In this document: positions 25,518-38,000 of the stretch, piece after piece | Layout of the letters: each line of letters begins with the position of its first letter | How positions within the stretch are numbered: the first letter of the stretch is position 1 | NCBI GenBank assembly: GCA_038323375.1 | Contig: JBBQGV010000013.1 | Coordinates: forward strand, 23,185-87,184 | Length of the DNA: 64,000 nt | Direction of reading: 5' to 3' | Source: JABWAJ01 sp038323375 | Lineage (GTDB): Bacteria; Bacteroidota; Bacteroidia; Chitinophagales; Saprospiraceae | The notes under the pieces: generated by a model | Database searches by the model: none | Told to the model about the DNA's origin: nothing | Seen by the model: only the letters and a program-made list of their open reading frames with translations | Position numbers and translations under genes: made by a program

Positions 25518-26285
25518 ATGAGCGTATTAATCGTTGAAGACGAGCAACTTGCTGTTGAAAAACTAAGTAGAACCATCTACGAGGTGGACAAGACAATCGA
25601 AATTGTGGGCCAAACCGATGGCATCGAAACTACGTTGCAGTGGTTGCAGGCCAACCGGGAACCCGACCTGATTTTTCTGGACATTGAGCTGAGCGATGGC
25701 CAAAGTTTTGAGATTTTTAACCAAACCATGGTCAACAGTGCCGTCATTTTTACCACTTCCTACGACGAATACGCCATTCAGGCATTTAAATTCAACAGCA
25801 TTGACTACCTGCTGAAGCCCATCAAAAAAGACGACCTTCGGCAAAGTCTGGAGAAGTACGCGCTGATGAAAAAGCAGTTCGGACAGCCCGCAGCACCTGA
25901 CATTCAGCAGTTGCTCAAAGACATCCGCAGTCAATTTGCCTCTGAATACCGCGACCGCTTTTTGGTGAAGCACGGCCAGCGCATGCTGCCCATTGATATC
26001 GCAGACGTAGCTTATTTCTACTCCGAAAGCAGTATTTCTTTTTTGAAAACGAAAGGCAATGTCCGGTTTAACTTAGAATACACGCTCGATGAATTGGAGG
26101 GAATGGTGGATCCTCGCTCGTTTTTCCGCGCCAACCGCAGTTTCATCATCTACATCAAGTCTGTTGACGCCGTTTATCCCCACCTCAACGGGAGGTTAAA
26201 GACCGACTTAAAACCCACCTCTGAAACGGAGGTACTCATCAGCCGCGAAAAAGCCCAGGAGTTTAAGGATTGGCTGGGAAGGTAA
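25518..26285 (+). CDS. LytTR-family response regulator
   Basis: 255 residues. The receiver domain starts MSVLIVEDEQLAVEKL (acidic pair near 7-9). The phospho-acceptor Asp55 is in LIFLDIELSDG, the switch Thr region is FTTSYDEYAIQAF, and the conserved Lys is in LLKPIKKDDL. The LytTR DNA-binding domain occupies about residues 150-255 (DRFLVKHGQRMLPIDIADVAYF, FFRANRSFIIYIKSV). All key residues are intact, unlike its adjacent kinase, so it may now be driven by another kinase or by acetyl phosphate. ATG 25518 is the family start. Confidence 0.92.
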   Translation: MSVLIVEDEQLAVEKLSRTIYEVDKTIEIVGQTDGIETTLQWLQANREPDLIFLDIELSDGQSFEIFNQTMVNSAVIFTTSYDEYAIQAFKFNSIDYLLKPIKKDDLRQSLEKYALMKKQFGQPAAPDIQQLLKDIRSQFASEYRDRFLVKHGQRMLPIDIADVAYFYSESSISFLKTKGNVRFNLEYTLDELEGMVDPRSFFRANRSFIIYIKSVDAVYPHLNGRLKTDLKPTSETEVLISREKAQEFKDWLGR

Positions 26286-26663
26286 ATGCAGCCCGTGATC
26301 GGAAACTTCAAATCGGTTTTGAGACGGTTCAATTGCCAGAACCTACATTCCAGTAGATAAGGCTTTACACCACTATGGCGGGGTTGTATATTTGTATCCA
26401 GCAACTAAATACACCTCTATTGTTTGTCGGATACTTCCCGTAAAGGTAGTAATCGCATCGAAACACCTTTCACAAAGCCCTGTTTTGCGCTAATGCAAAT
26501 TTTGGGAAGCAACCACTTTTTCAAACCAGCGATTTGCATTTCCGGCAGGTTTTCTTTCCGAATGGATGCACGTTAACAATTCCCGCTTGACCTGTTTTCG
26601 GGTAACCGGAATCGGTCAAATTTATTCATAATATAATGCCAAAAAACCTCTCTTTCTTTCGGC

Positions 26664-26701
26664 AAGGAGCCTGCATCAACCATGCAGGCTCCTTCTTTTT
26701 T
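26664..26701 (+). terminator. Rho-independent terminator
   Basis: Arms AAGGAGCCTGCAT (26664-26676) and ATGCAGGCTCCTT (26682-26694) around a 5-nt loop, then CTTTTTTT. It lies between convergent genes. The 26286-26663 stretch before it has no gene I can support. Confidence 0.85.
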
Positions 26702-26712
26702 AACAAGATGCT

Positions 26713-28164
26713 TCAAAAATCACTCATAATCCGTTTCGCACTCCGGTTGAAATTATCTTTCATACTCGTTGAGTCGAACGCATCGCCGTCCACCTGGTCG
26801 GGGGCGTCGCGGTAGAGTTCCAGTTCCCATTGCGGATTGTTGAGTTCCCCATTAGCGGTGGAGTGCAGGAGCCGGTATTCGCCCGGTGCCAAAGACGGGT
26901 TGTAAAAAAGGAACTTGACATTCTTTTGTTTGGTAAACGGGAAATCATAATAAATCCAGATCTCGTAAGGCGGCGCCGAGGGTTCGTCTTCGCGGCCTTC
27001 GATGTCGTCGGGTTGCCCGTATTTTAGGTAAGTGAAGCCGCGGTCTGTTTCGATGCCGTGCCGGAAACCGGATCTGAACTGCTGATCCACAGCATGTGCA
27101 ACCGCCATGTATTTTTGATAAGCGCCTTCCGGGTTGGTGGCGCTTTTTTTGATCCAGTAGCTGAACAGGTAAAGGCGCAGGGCATTCAGACTGTCGGCTT
27201 TGAGCATCAGGCCGACCGTTTCGATGTCTTGCTGCGGAATTTTCGGCATGATGGCCCGCATGCCGAATTTGAGGTCTTCTTTGCTCAGGCGGCTCACGAA
27301 TTCATCGGCTAAGGTTTGCTGGGTGAGGGCTTCCGGCGTTGGATTCAGGTAAGGGTTGCTGCGCTGAAAAAAGAGCGATTTGCGGCTCAACAACGTTTTC
27401 AGGCGGTCGCGGGCTTCTACTACTAAGGCATAATTGCCGGATTCGAGGGTACCGATGTCCATTTGGATCAGCAAAGGCACGACTGGCGCGGGTTTCATGC
27501 GTTTGTGGCCGATCAATACGGTTTTGGGCTGGCCTTCAACCGTTTTTTCGATGGAATAACTCACCTGGAAGTCGTCGCCAATGGCCTTGTCGGAATTGTA
27601 CAACTCATTGTAAAACAAGAGTAGGGAAGCGTTTTTGCCATAAAAATGGTAGGGGAGCGGCTCCATGTGGATGCCGCTTTTCGAAAAAGGGCTGTCGTTG
27701 GTTTCATCTTTTTTATAGGATGCAAGCAATTGAATATCAGATTGCTCTAAGCCTGCGCTACTGTACAGAACGCTCACTTTGGCCTGATAAACTTTCGTGT
27801 TTTCCGGCTTGTGGGTATCCTGCACATTGACGGTCAGTTCATACTCGCCGTTGTCAATGGCGTAGCGCTTCATATCCACGAAGTCGAGCGCATATTTATG
27901 AATGGGACTATTGAGCAGGTATTTGTCGAATTTGACGATCTCTTCGCCGCGTTTGAACAAGATCAGCACCTCTAAGGTCGCCTGAGCCGTCGTATCGCTT
28001 AAAGGCGCATAGGTGGCCGAAGAACCGGCTACATGGATATAGACTTCGATGTAAGGCTTGTCGAGGTCTTTGAAGGTCGCGTAAGAAATGCTGACATCCA
28101 GTGCTTGTAGGCATTGCACGCTACAAAAAGCGAAGACAAAAAGGGTGATTTTTTTCATAGCCAT
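26713..28164 (-). CDS. GWxTD-domain secreted protein
   Basis: 483 residues with a signal peptide (MAMKKITLFVFAFCSVQCLQA; translation could also begin two codons later at MKKITL). The first half is beta-rich (VSISYATFKDLDKPYIEVYIHV, GEYELTVNVQDTHKP). The C-terminal part carries the family core, FTYLKYGQPDDIEGRE and PYEIWIYYDFP, seen in GWxTD proteins, which are often linked to gliding or T9SS functions in this phylum. The signature W is not in a clean GWxTD string here. It is a single gene on the minus strand, convergent with the LytTR regulator. Exact role unknown. Confidence 0.75.
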   Translation of the reverse strand: MAMKKITLFVFAFCSVQCLQALDVSISYATFKDLDKPYIEVYIHVAGSSATYAPLSDTTAQATLEVLILFKRGEEIVKFDKYLLNSPIHKYALDFVDMKRYAIDNGEYELTVNVQDTHKPENTKVYQAKVSVLYSSAGLEQSDIQLLASYKKDETNDSPFSKSGIHMEPLPYHFYGKNASLLLFYNELYNSDKAIGDDFQVSYSIEKTVEGQPKTVLIGHKRMKPAPVVPLLIQMDIGTLESGNYALVVEARDRLKTLLSRKSLFFQRSNPYLNPTPEALTQQTLADEFVSRLSKEDLKFGMRAIMPKIPQQDIETVGLMLKADSLNALRLYLFSYWIKKSATNPEGAYQKYMAVAHAVDQQFRSGFRHGIETDRGFTYLKYGQPDDIEGREDEPSAPPYEIWIYYDFPFTKQKNVKFLFYNPSLAPGEYRLLHSTANGELNNPQWELELYRDAPDQVDGDAFDSTSMKDNFNRSAKRIMSDF

Positions 28165-29070
28165 GGTGTTTTATTCAAGGAAAGGTAAGCCGCCGCATCC
28201 AAAAACGGAGCAACTTATTTTATATTAAATTCGGTTTTCTAATCCTGCAAATTCGCCCTTTACCTACAGGAAATGCTACAAAACACAACCTCAACAACAA
28301 AACTTCATACAAAGTACAAAAGTTTATACAAAATGGCAACAGGGCAGGCATGTTTTTGGCAAATGTGCATGGAGGAGGGAGTGATGTCTGAGATGCATGG
28401 CCAGGCTTCCTGGTTCAACAAAAACTATACGGGTGTATAGAATAACAGAAAAAAAAGAATCAGCGATGAAATTGCTACCGATCTATCCTAATTTTGTTCT
28501 TTGAATCCTACTGAATCCTTATGAATGGTTGGCTTTTTTTTGTAAAAAAGCTGATTATGAGTTGATTATAAAATCAAATTTCTGGTGTGAAAATCAGAAT
28601 ATGGTGTAGCTGGAAATATTACAAAAATTATGAACAATTAGGAACAAACTTACACCATTCAACAACCTTAAAGCTTGTTCGGGATTTCGGATATTCCCGG
28701 GCACGCTCTTAATCTGGTTGTTTTTTTTCTTCCAGCTTCCATGCTCGTTTTAGAGCCATATTTGATTGACACGGTGTAGTCGAGGTAAAATCGGCTTGGG
28801 GTTGCTGTGCGTGGTTCATCATGCATAGGCCCTCTGAACGTAAGTGGTAACTACTGCGAAGGTGCCTGCTTGCCTTGGTGTCACGTGGTAAATTCACTTT
28901 GCCCGACTCCGTTATTCTGGCATTTAGCAGCATTTTTCCAGATGCTTATGTTTGTGCTTTTCGCGCAGCACTTGTCCGCGACGTGCGATAAATCGCCGCT
29001 ACTTGCACCCTGTCGTCCCACCAGAGTCTGTGTCAGAAGTTTTACTCACAAATTGTAATCTACACGAACT
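28165..29070. other. 900-bp gene-poor region upstream of the giant gene
   Basis: AT-rich to about 28700, with a CTATAC...GTATAG palindrome at 28425-28440 and possible -7 boxes TAATTTTG (28489) and TATGTTTG (28947), neither with a well-spaced TTG. Short ORFs on both strands (28709-28933 minus, 28807-29058 plus) look like chance frames. It probably holds the promoter and leader of the 18-kb gene. Confidence 0.4.
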
Positions 29071-32000
29071 ATGGCTATCAATGCTATGAGGACTACCTCA
29101 GCGGTAATGCTACTTTGCAGAACCACGATGACCCGATTTTGCCTGATGTTTTTCAGTTTTACTTATTGCTGCACCCTTTTTGGCCAGGTGAACATCATTG
29201 ACCCCAACGCAGCGGTGGCTCCGGACATTGATAAATGTTTCGGGGAAACAGTGATGGAGGCTGTTTTGCAATTCACCGCCAACGGCTCTAATGCCACCGT
29301 CTCGGTTCCCATGCCCACAGGGGTATTTTACCAGCCGGGTAGTGTGGCTTTGGTTGCTCAAACGGGCGGTTTGACCATCTCGCAGAGCAACGGTGCCACT
29401 ACCAATCCTGTTTTTACCATCACAAAGCCCGGGGGATCCATTGGTTCGGGTAACGAAATTCGGTTTTCTTACCGCGTTCGCTCCAATTGTACGGCCATTG
29501 CGGGCACGCTTATTTTTCCCATCCAGGTAGCCTTCAACAGCCAGGTAAGGGTGGGAGAGCTTGCCGCAGATATTCTGGAAGCCGAGCTGAATTTATTGTC
29601 TCATCCCATCCAAACCGCAGCGATCGGCATCCCGGTAACGGTGCCCATTGCCATTCAGAACGGAGGCTTGGGCGATACGGATCATATCGTATTCAGCATT
29701 ACCGAAACCGGCATGACGACGACCCAAGTTACCGTGGCGGGTTTTCCGGCTACTTTTTTGGGTTTGGCGGGCAATACGCGTTCGTATCAGATTCCGGTGG
29801 CGGCTCTATCAGGCGGCGTGCTGAACAATACCGAAACCTTCATTGCCATGCGCACAGTGGTGCTCCAAGCGTGTGTGTTTAGTTCGTCTTACAGCGTCAA
29901 TTGGGGGTGTGAAGCTGCGCTGTGCCAGTCTCCAACACCCACAGGGCCGGGCGAGTTTTTATTAGCTTCCGGTGAGCCTAATGTTGTCGTCACCTCAAAC
30001 GTCATTACGCCGTTCAATTTGTGTACAAATCCGGTTATTGACATCACATTCACCAACAATGGCACGGGAGTCGTGTCGGCGGCTACCGCTTTCAGCAATG
30101 TATTTCGCTTTGGCATGAATGGAGCCAACGGATGGCCGACCAGCAACTGGATGACAACGGGCATCACCCTGAATGGTGCTGCCGTTGCCCACACCCCGGG
30201 TATGAATGGCACACCGGCTACCATCAATGCCAGCCAATTTACCGGGGTAGATCCCGATGGCCCCGGTACCGGCCTGTCGGACGTGGACGGGGATGGTAGT
30301 TTTGACGATTTGCTGCAAGGCGCTTCCATTACGTTTCGGGTAACGTTGAAATATACCTGTCCTACCGCCTGCCCTGCTCCGAATGAAACGGCAAGCCTGA
30401 CGGCGGGTTCGACCTATACCAATCAATGTGGCCAGAGCCGTTCTTCCACGGGCATTACAGGGCTGAATTTTGGGAGTACCGCCACGGGGTCCCCTGAGTT
30501 GTTTTATCCGGCCAGCGTGTTGGATGGCCAGCAGTTTCATGTACAAATTTGCCTGGCCCGCGATTTTAGCGGCGCTAATTGCTCCTCCAACGTCTTGTCG
30601 CTCAACCTTACTCTTCCTGATGGGGTTACAGCTACGGGCATAGGCACCATCAATGGCCATGCAGCGGTGGTGACAACCATGGGGAATGTCGCTACTGTGA
30701 GCGGTGTTTTTACTCCTGGTACGACTTGTTTCGACCTTGAGTTGAGCTATACTTGTCCGCAAAGTCCGCTGAATTTTACTTACGAAGCCATCTATACCTG
30801 TGATGCCGGATGTAGCTGTGTGCAGAAATGGGCTTGTGGCAATTTTACCATTTTAGGCGCGGATTGCAATCCTTGCCCCGATGGCGGGTTCACCACCAAA
30901 AATGTAGACGTCAGGCGCACAACGCTGGGCTTTACTGACCACACCGGGTCAACTTTCATTAACCCGGCTTCAGTTCCGTTGTCCAATTTGCGCAAAGGGA
31001 TGCCCTGCGACGAGTTTCGATTCACCATCACCAATACCATGAATGGGGGCAGTGCAGGTACAGTTGCCTTCGATAATGCGTACATAGAGGTTGCCTACAA
31101 CCAACTGTCGGGTGCTAATTTACTGGATTACGTCAGCGGAACTTTCGCTTATGTTGATGCCAGCACGGGCAATACTTTCAACAACATACCGCTGCCGACA
31201 CCTGTCGTTTCGGTCATTGGCGGGCGGCATATATTTTTATACAATTTTACCGCTTTTATTGCAACACTGCCGGGCGGCATGATGGAAGCTGGTGATATAT
31301 TAACGGCATTTCCGGTGTTCCGCGTGCGCAACAACCCCGGGCTTACCGCCTCACCCACTCAGCCGGTGAATCCTTTGATAACGGCCTTTAATTTGGCCAA
31401 TGCAATGGGGAATCCGGCACCCGGTGGCTCACCCCGTTTTAGCTGCGACGCTTTTGCACCCGAATTGTACCTACACAATCCGCGAGTATTTCCTTTGGCG
31501 GTTGCGGGTGCGCGTTCAGGGTGCGGCACGTACCAGGTGAGTGGATTCATCAACCACGAACTGACGATACTGGAAGACGAATACCCGTTGGAAATTCGTC
31601 CGCTTTTTCGCCTCAACAACGTCTCTGTTCAGATCATGAATGGAGACAGCTACGACCCCTCGGTAACGCCTGTGCTGATGGTCTATGGTTCATCTGATGA
31701 TCCCTGGTATACGGGCGCTTTCAACTTGCCTGCACCTTCTATTTCCGGAACGACCCTCACTTGGATCAACCCGGGAAATTGGCCGTTACACGATCTCGCG
31801 GGCATCAATCAGAGCATTACCGGGTACCAATTGAAGTTTAACCTGATCAACTCCGGGTGCGCCAATTCTGTGAATGACGGCAATTTGGTCACCAACTGGA
31901 ATTACAACCGCTTTGGGTATGGTTCAAACGGCTGCCAGATCGCTACGGCTTCCGGCCCGCAATCGGGTACAATCGGTGCGGGTGCTCCGGTTCATCGGCT

Positions 32001-35000
32001 GACCAACCTGACAGGAGCCATCAACGGTACTAAACGAGTAGAATGTTTTCAGGTAGAGGTCGAAAATACGACCGCCGATCGCGAAAGCCGCTTTGTTTGG
32101 TTGGCGATGGAAGACAACCTCAGCCCAATGGATATCGTTTCGGTAAAAGACATCACTTCAGGGGGGCCTGTCAGCCTGCCTTTGCTTACTTACGCAAATG
32201 GTAAATGGGTAAAGCTGGCGACTTCTATGCCCGGGAATAGTGCCCGATTGGTTGAAATCTGTGTGACGTACAACGAATGCATCAGCAACAGCATGGTGGT
32301 GCGGCAAAGCTGGGATTGCCCGGCTTATCCTGCCAATCCACTGCTGGCCACCTGCGCTACCCAAACAATAACCCTGAACATCTATCCGCGCTTGTCGGCG
32401 ATACAAGGCAATTTTATTGCGACGTCGCCACTGCCGGCCAACATGTGTGAACTGTTTGTTTATGATATTCTGGTCAATTCTTCCCAACAGGCGGATTTGC
32501 TCGACCCCAAGGCACGCGTAATTTTACCGGCGGGCATGGCATTGGAAGGCAATGTGCAAATCGAGTATCCCGACAACTCCGGTAATTTTCAAAATGCAAC
32601 GCCTGCCATAAACGGACAAGTTGTGGAGGTTGACCTGACCGATCATCCGGCGCTAAACGATACTTTGCCTGGCACCCTTAACGCCAACCTGGTGGCCTAT
32701 CCGGGGGGAGAAGACCGGAGGGCACGGGTGCGCTTTTCAGTAAAGACCACCTGCGATTTCTTTTCAGGCGACCGCGTGGTTTACCAACCTTTTGCACAGT
32801 CGTCCTGCAACGGACAGGCCCAGGGAAGTGGTGCCCTGTTCCTGTCGCCGCGCATTCGGATTGTGGGTGCTGAACCGACGTACGAAGGCACTTTTAGCAT
32901 CAATGTTGGCACCAATGGCGTGATTGAAGGCTGCGATCCGCGCAGGGTTTTTGTCTCCTTGCAGTTGTCAGACCTTGTTGCTGCCGATGGCTTGCCTGCT
33001 GCTACGGGGTCAGCGGATACCGTGTTTTTGAGTCTGCCGTCGGTTATGGATTACGTGCCTTCCAGTTTCACGTGTACAACGGTTCCGGGCGCCAATTGCC
33101 CGATTTTTCTTGGAGAGACCATCGCATCAGACGGTCGCCGGGTACTAAAATTTAAGCTGCCTCCCAATCTGATGATTCCCAACGGCGGTGTGGCTACCCT
33201 TGCTTTTCATTTTGACCTGCAACCCCAGCAGGACATTGCATGCACCGTTAACGACAAGATAACGGGTCGAATCATTGCCGTTTACAACGATATTTTTTGT
33301 CCGACAACTGGCATGAATTGCCCCGTCGTGAGGGCGCTTGCCGGAGAAGGCGAAACTCCGGTGGTGTTGAAAAAAATGGAATTGGACCTCGAAAGTTTCA
33401 GCATTGCCTGCAACGACCTTGGGCAATTACAATACACCACCAGAATTCGGGTGAAAAATACTGCACTGGCCGCAGGGCAGTCAATTGAGGTAGAATACTA
33501 TTGCCTGGATGCTCAGGGACTGGTCACCACCCTAATTGAAATCCGAACCCTTACGGGGCCATTGGCCATTGGTTCTTTGGTGACGCATACGGGAAGTTTT
33601 GCCGGTTGCGACCCTCAAAACGGGGTGCTGGTTTCCATTCCGCTTGTTAAAGCAGACGGGCAGTTTCAGTGCCATTGTGGGCCGGAAGCAAGAACGTCGA
33701 ACAATCTACCCAAATGCCCCGGGGTAACGGTAACTGCCAGTGCGCTGGATGTTTGTGACAACGAAACCATTGCCCTGACCGCCACGCTCAGCGGAGCTGC
33801 AACTGGCGGTACCTGGTCGCGTATAGGGTTGGGGACTGCCGGGAGTTTTTCCAGCACGACGGCCCTGACGACTGTTTACACCCCAAGCGCTGCTGACATT
33901 GCGGCAGGACAGGTCACATTATTGTTTACCACCAATGATCCAACGGGCACTTGTCCCCCCGGAGTGGATGTCGTCATTGTACCGATTTATCCGCGTCCAA
34001 GCGTAGCCGCGTCTACCCTGACGGTATGCGCCAATGCTTTTGGCAGCAATATGGGAACGTTTAACCTGCCAATGGCTGATAATTTAGTTGACCCTCAGGA
34101 TGTTCATGCCGTTACTTATCACACGACTCAGGCCAATGCAAACAACGGGGCATCCCCGCTTGCCAGCCCTTATACGGCGGCCAACAACACGGTTTTGTAT
34201 GCCCGTGTGGTCAATGCGGTCACAGGCTGCTTCCGCACTACAACCCTTACCCTGCGCGTCAACCCGCTTCCTGTAGCCAATCCGGCATCATTAGCGGTTT
34301 GTGAACAGGCTCCGACGGGCAGCGGACTTGGCATTTTTAACTTGACTCTGGCGAATGCCACCATCAATAACAGCATTGGAATAACGCTGAGTTACCACCT
34401 TACCCAGACAGAAGCTTTGTCCGGAGTCAATGCATTAGGTGCCATCATTACTTCAGGATCAGCCGTTTTATACGCTCGGGTGGTCAACAATGCAACAGGT
34501 TGTATCAATACGGTAGCCGTTACCCTGACCGTACGCCCAAGTCCAGTTGCTTATTCCGGGCAATTGCAAGCCTGCCCCAGCCAATTTGACGGAAGTCAGG
34601 CGGTATTTACCCTTTCTAATGCCAATGTGCAGGTTACCGGAGGGGTAGGGGGTCTTACGGTGACTTACCACCAAAGCCTTACGCATGCTCAGCAAGGCAT
34701 CAATGCATTAAGCAATGTGTACACTGCTCCGACCGACGATGTTTGGGTAAGGGTAACGAATGGTTTTGGCTGTTTCGATGTAGACCAGGTTCAATTGGTG
34801 GTTTTGGATGACCCTGAAATCCTGGCGGAAGGGGTGGATGTCCGTTGTTTTGGTGGTAGCGATGGCCGGGTTTCTGTTGCTGTGTTGGGAGGTGTTCTGC
34901 CCTATACTTACGATTGGAGTCACGACGGATCGGAAACTCCTGACAACGATCCGCAGGCCATTTTCGGATTGGCTGCCGGAAATTACAGCGTCACGGTCAC

Positions 35001-38000
35001 GGACGGAAATGGCTGCCAGTCTTTAGACAACGTCACCCTACAGCAGCCCGCAACGGGCTTGTCGGCGGTAGTCAATGGCGTTACTCAGGTTAACTGTTAC
35101 GGCGAGGCAACCGGCGCGATCCAAATGACGGTGACTGGTGGAAGTGCTCCTTATACCTACAACTGGTCTTCACCAGCTGCGGATGTAGAGGATCCGATCA
35201 ATCTGCCCGCAGGTATGTATACCGTTTTCGTAACGGATGTCATGGGCTGTACGGCTACGACCTCGACGACGATTACACAACCCACTACGCCCGTCGCGGC
35301 GGTTGCGAGCGTGGTCAACAATGCACTTTGCTCGGGCACCGGCACCGGTGTTGCGACTGTAATGGCCTCTGGAGGAACGCCGGGTTACACCTATGCCTGG
35401 AGCAATGGGCAAACCACGCAGCAGGCAACCGGCTTGGTAGCGGGCGCTTATCAGGTGACGGTGACGGATGCCCAAGGTTGCGCTACGGTCGCTGCGGTCT
35501 TCATCAGCAATCCTGCCAATCTGGTGGCCAATATCACCCATCAGACCCCCGCCTTGTGCCAGGGGGTGGGCAACGGCACCGCTACGGTTACAGCCACTGG
35601 TGGAACGACCCCATACACTTACTTGTGGTCGGGTGGGCAAATAACACCCGTTGTGACCAATCTGGCTGCTGGTGTCCATAGCGTAACCATTACCGACAAC
35701 CAGGGGTGCCAGGTTACCGCAACAACCAATATTGCGGAGCCTACGCTGCTTACGCTGAGCACGGTGACCACACAACCCGTCAGTTGCGCAGGAGCAACCA
35801 ATGGCTCAGGTACGGTTCTGGCTGCCGGGGGCACCCCGAATTATACCTATACATGGCCTGGAAACTTTGTTGGGGCTACCCGGAATGGCCTTGCAGCAGG
35901 CAATTATCTGGTAACGGTGACCGATGCCAACGGTTGTATGGCTATGACTACGGTTGTCATTGGTTCAAATGGCAGCCTGATCATTAATACCTTGCCGGAT
36001 ATCAGCGTTGTGTGTCCGGGCAGTCTGGTGCCTCCAATCGTTCTGAATGCCACGCCTTTTAATCCCAATATCATTTTTTCCTGGACCGGGGGTACACTGG
36101 CCGGATTGGCGGACGGTACGAGTACGGGGTTGAGTCCTCAAATTCCTTCATTCACGGCCGCTACAGCACAAGGCACGTATACGATTACGGTTACCGCTAA
36201 TCTGCAAGGATGCATAGCTGTGCGAACCTTCAATATTACCATTCAGGACAATATCAAACCATCTTTTACCAATTGCCCCAACGGTATGATTATGGTTGGC
36301 AATGACCCTGACCTCTGTTCGGCCAAAGTCAACTGGACGCCACCCACTGCAATTGACAACTGCGGCGGTAATGTGTCCGTCATACAAACGATGGGCCTGG
36401 CCTCTGGCAGCGTATTTTCGGTCGGAACGCATCAAATCGTTTATACGGCCAATGACGGTAACGGGAATACCGCAACCTGCAGTTTTACCATCGTTGTGCT
36501 CGATACCCAAAATCCATCCATTACCTGCCCGCCACAGGTCATACACCGAGCAGCGAATACCGGCTGCAATTTCACGCAAACCGGTACAGCGCTTGACGGC
36601 ACAGCAAGCGACAACTGCCGGATCGTATCACTGACACACAACTACGCTGCTGCACCTTCCAATCAAACCCTCAGCGGTGCTGTTTTCCTGCCGGGAACGA
36701 CGGTTGTTGTTTGGACAGCCACGGATCAGGCCGGCCATACGAGCAGTTGTTCTTTTTCGATCACGGTAGCAGATAAAACAGCGCCGACCGTCACAGCGGG
36801 TACCTGTCCGGCCAATATTGTGGTCAACAATGACAATGGACTGTGCGGAGCAAGCGTGAATTTCACTGCACCAACCTTTGAAGACAATTGCGATGGCACT
36901 TTATTGACTGGAACGCTCAGCGGCCTTGCCTCGGGCAGTGTATTCCCGATTGGCGTTTCCATAGTGCGCTATACCTACACGGATGCAGCAGGGAATGGCC
37001 TGGCGGTTTGCGAATTTACCGTAACGGTCAATGATGCAGAAGCGCCGCAAATTGCTTGTCCGTCCAACATCACGGTGCGCACCGACGGCACCATTACCGG
37101 AGGCCCTGCAACCCTGATCGGGACAGGCCCTTGTGGAGTTACGTTGTCTTACACGGCACCTGTTGGCACCGATAACTGCCCGAATCCACAAACCGATCTG
37201 ATGAGCGGTTTTGGCGCCGGGGCAAACTATTATGAATATAATGGCACCTATACCCATCTCTGGCGGGTGACGGATGCTGCCGGGAATACCGTTACCTGCC
37301 AGTTTACCATCACTGTGGAAGATCCGATACTGCCTGTGATTATATGCCCTGTGAATACGACGGTTAGCACCGATCCTGGAGAATGTACCGCTGCGGTCAC
37401 TTATGCACTGCCATTAGGCACAGATAATTGTCCCGGGTACACCATTGATTTGATTCAAGGGCCGGCTTCGGGGGCAAATTTCCCCATTGGAAATACGACC
37501 GTTATGTATGAAGTGGAAGACGATATGGGAAATACATCGAGCTGTTCCTTTGTCGTGACCGTCATTGACAATGAGGCACCTCAGTTTTTGGCTTGCCCGC
37601 CGAACCGCCCGATAAACGCATCAACGGGGGCAGCAAATGATTGTATTGGCTTGGTGCCCAATATGCTGCCTGAGGTTGTTGCCAGTGACAATTGCACGTC
37701 TGCTGCTGCGCTGGCAGCTACTGCGGTACAGCATCCCGCAGCGGGTACGCCTTTCGGCGGAATGCACGGCGCGACCCAAACCGTCATTTTCACCCTTACC
37801 GATGCAGCAGGCAATACCCAGACCTGTACGACGGTTTTAACCCTGACAGATGACGTGGCACCTGCCATTTCCTGCACCCCGACAACCCGTACCGTGGACG
37901 CCAACGCTAACTGCACCTATCAGGTATCGGGAACGGCTTTTGATCCGATTTGGGCAGACAACTGTGCGGCAACCCTACGCCATGACTATGCTCCCGCACC

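Noticed and set aside
28709..29058. Small ORFs on both strands before the giant gene
   Set aside because: They overlap each other, lack family-like composition, and no start region favours either.
29995..30762. Long minus-strand frames within the giant gene
   Set aside because: They arise from the low-stop codon usage of the Thr/Gly-rich repeats. None has a recognisable motif or plausible start.
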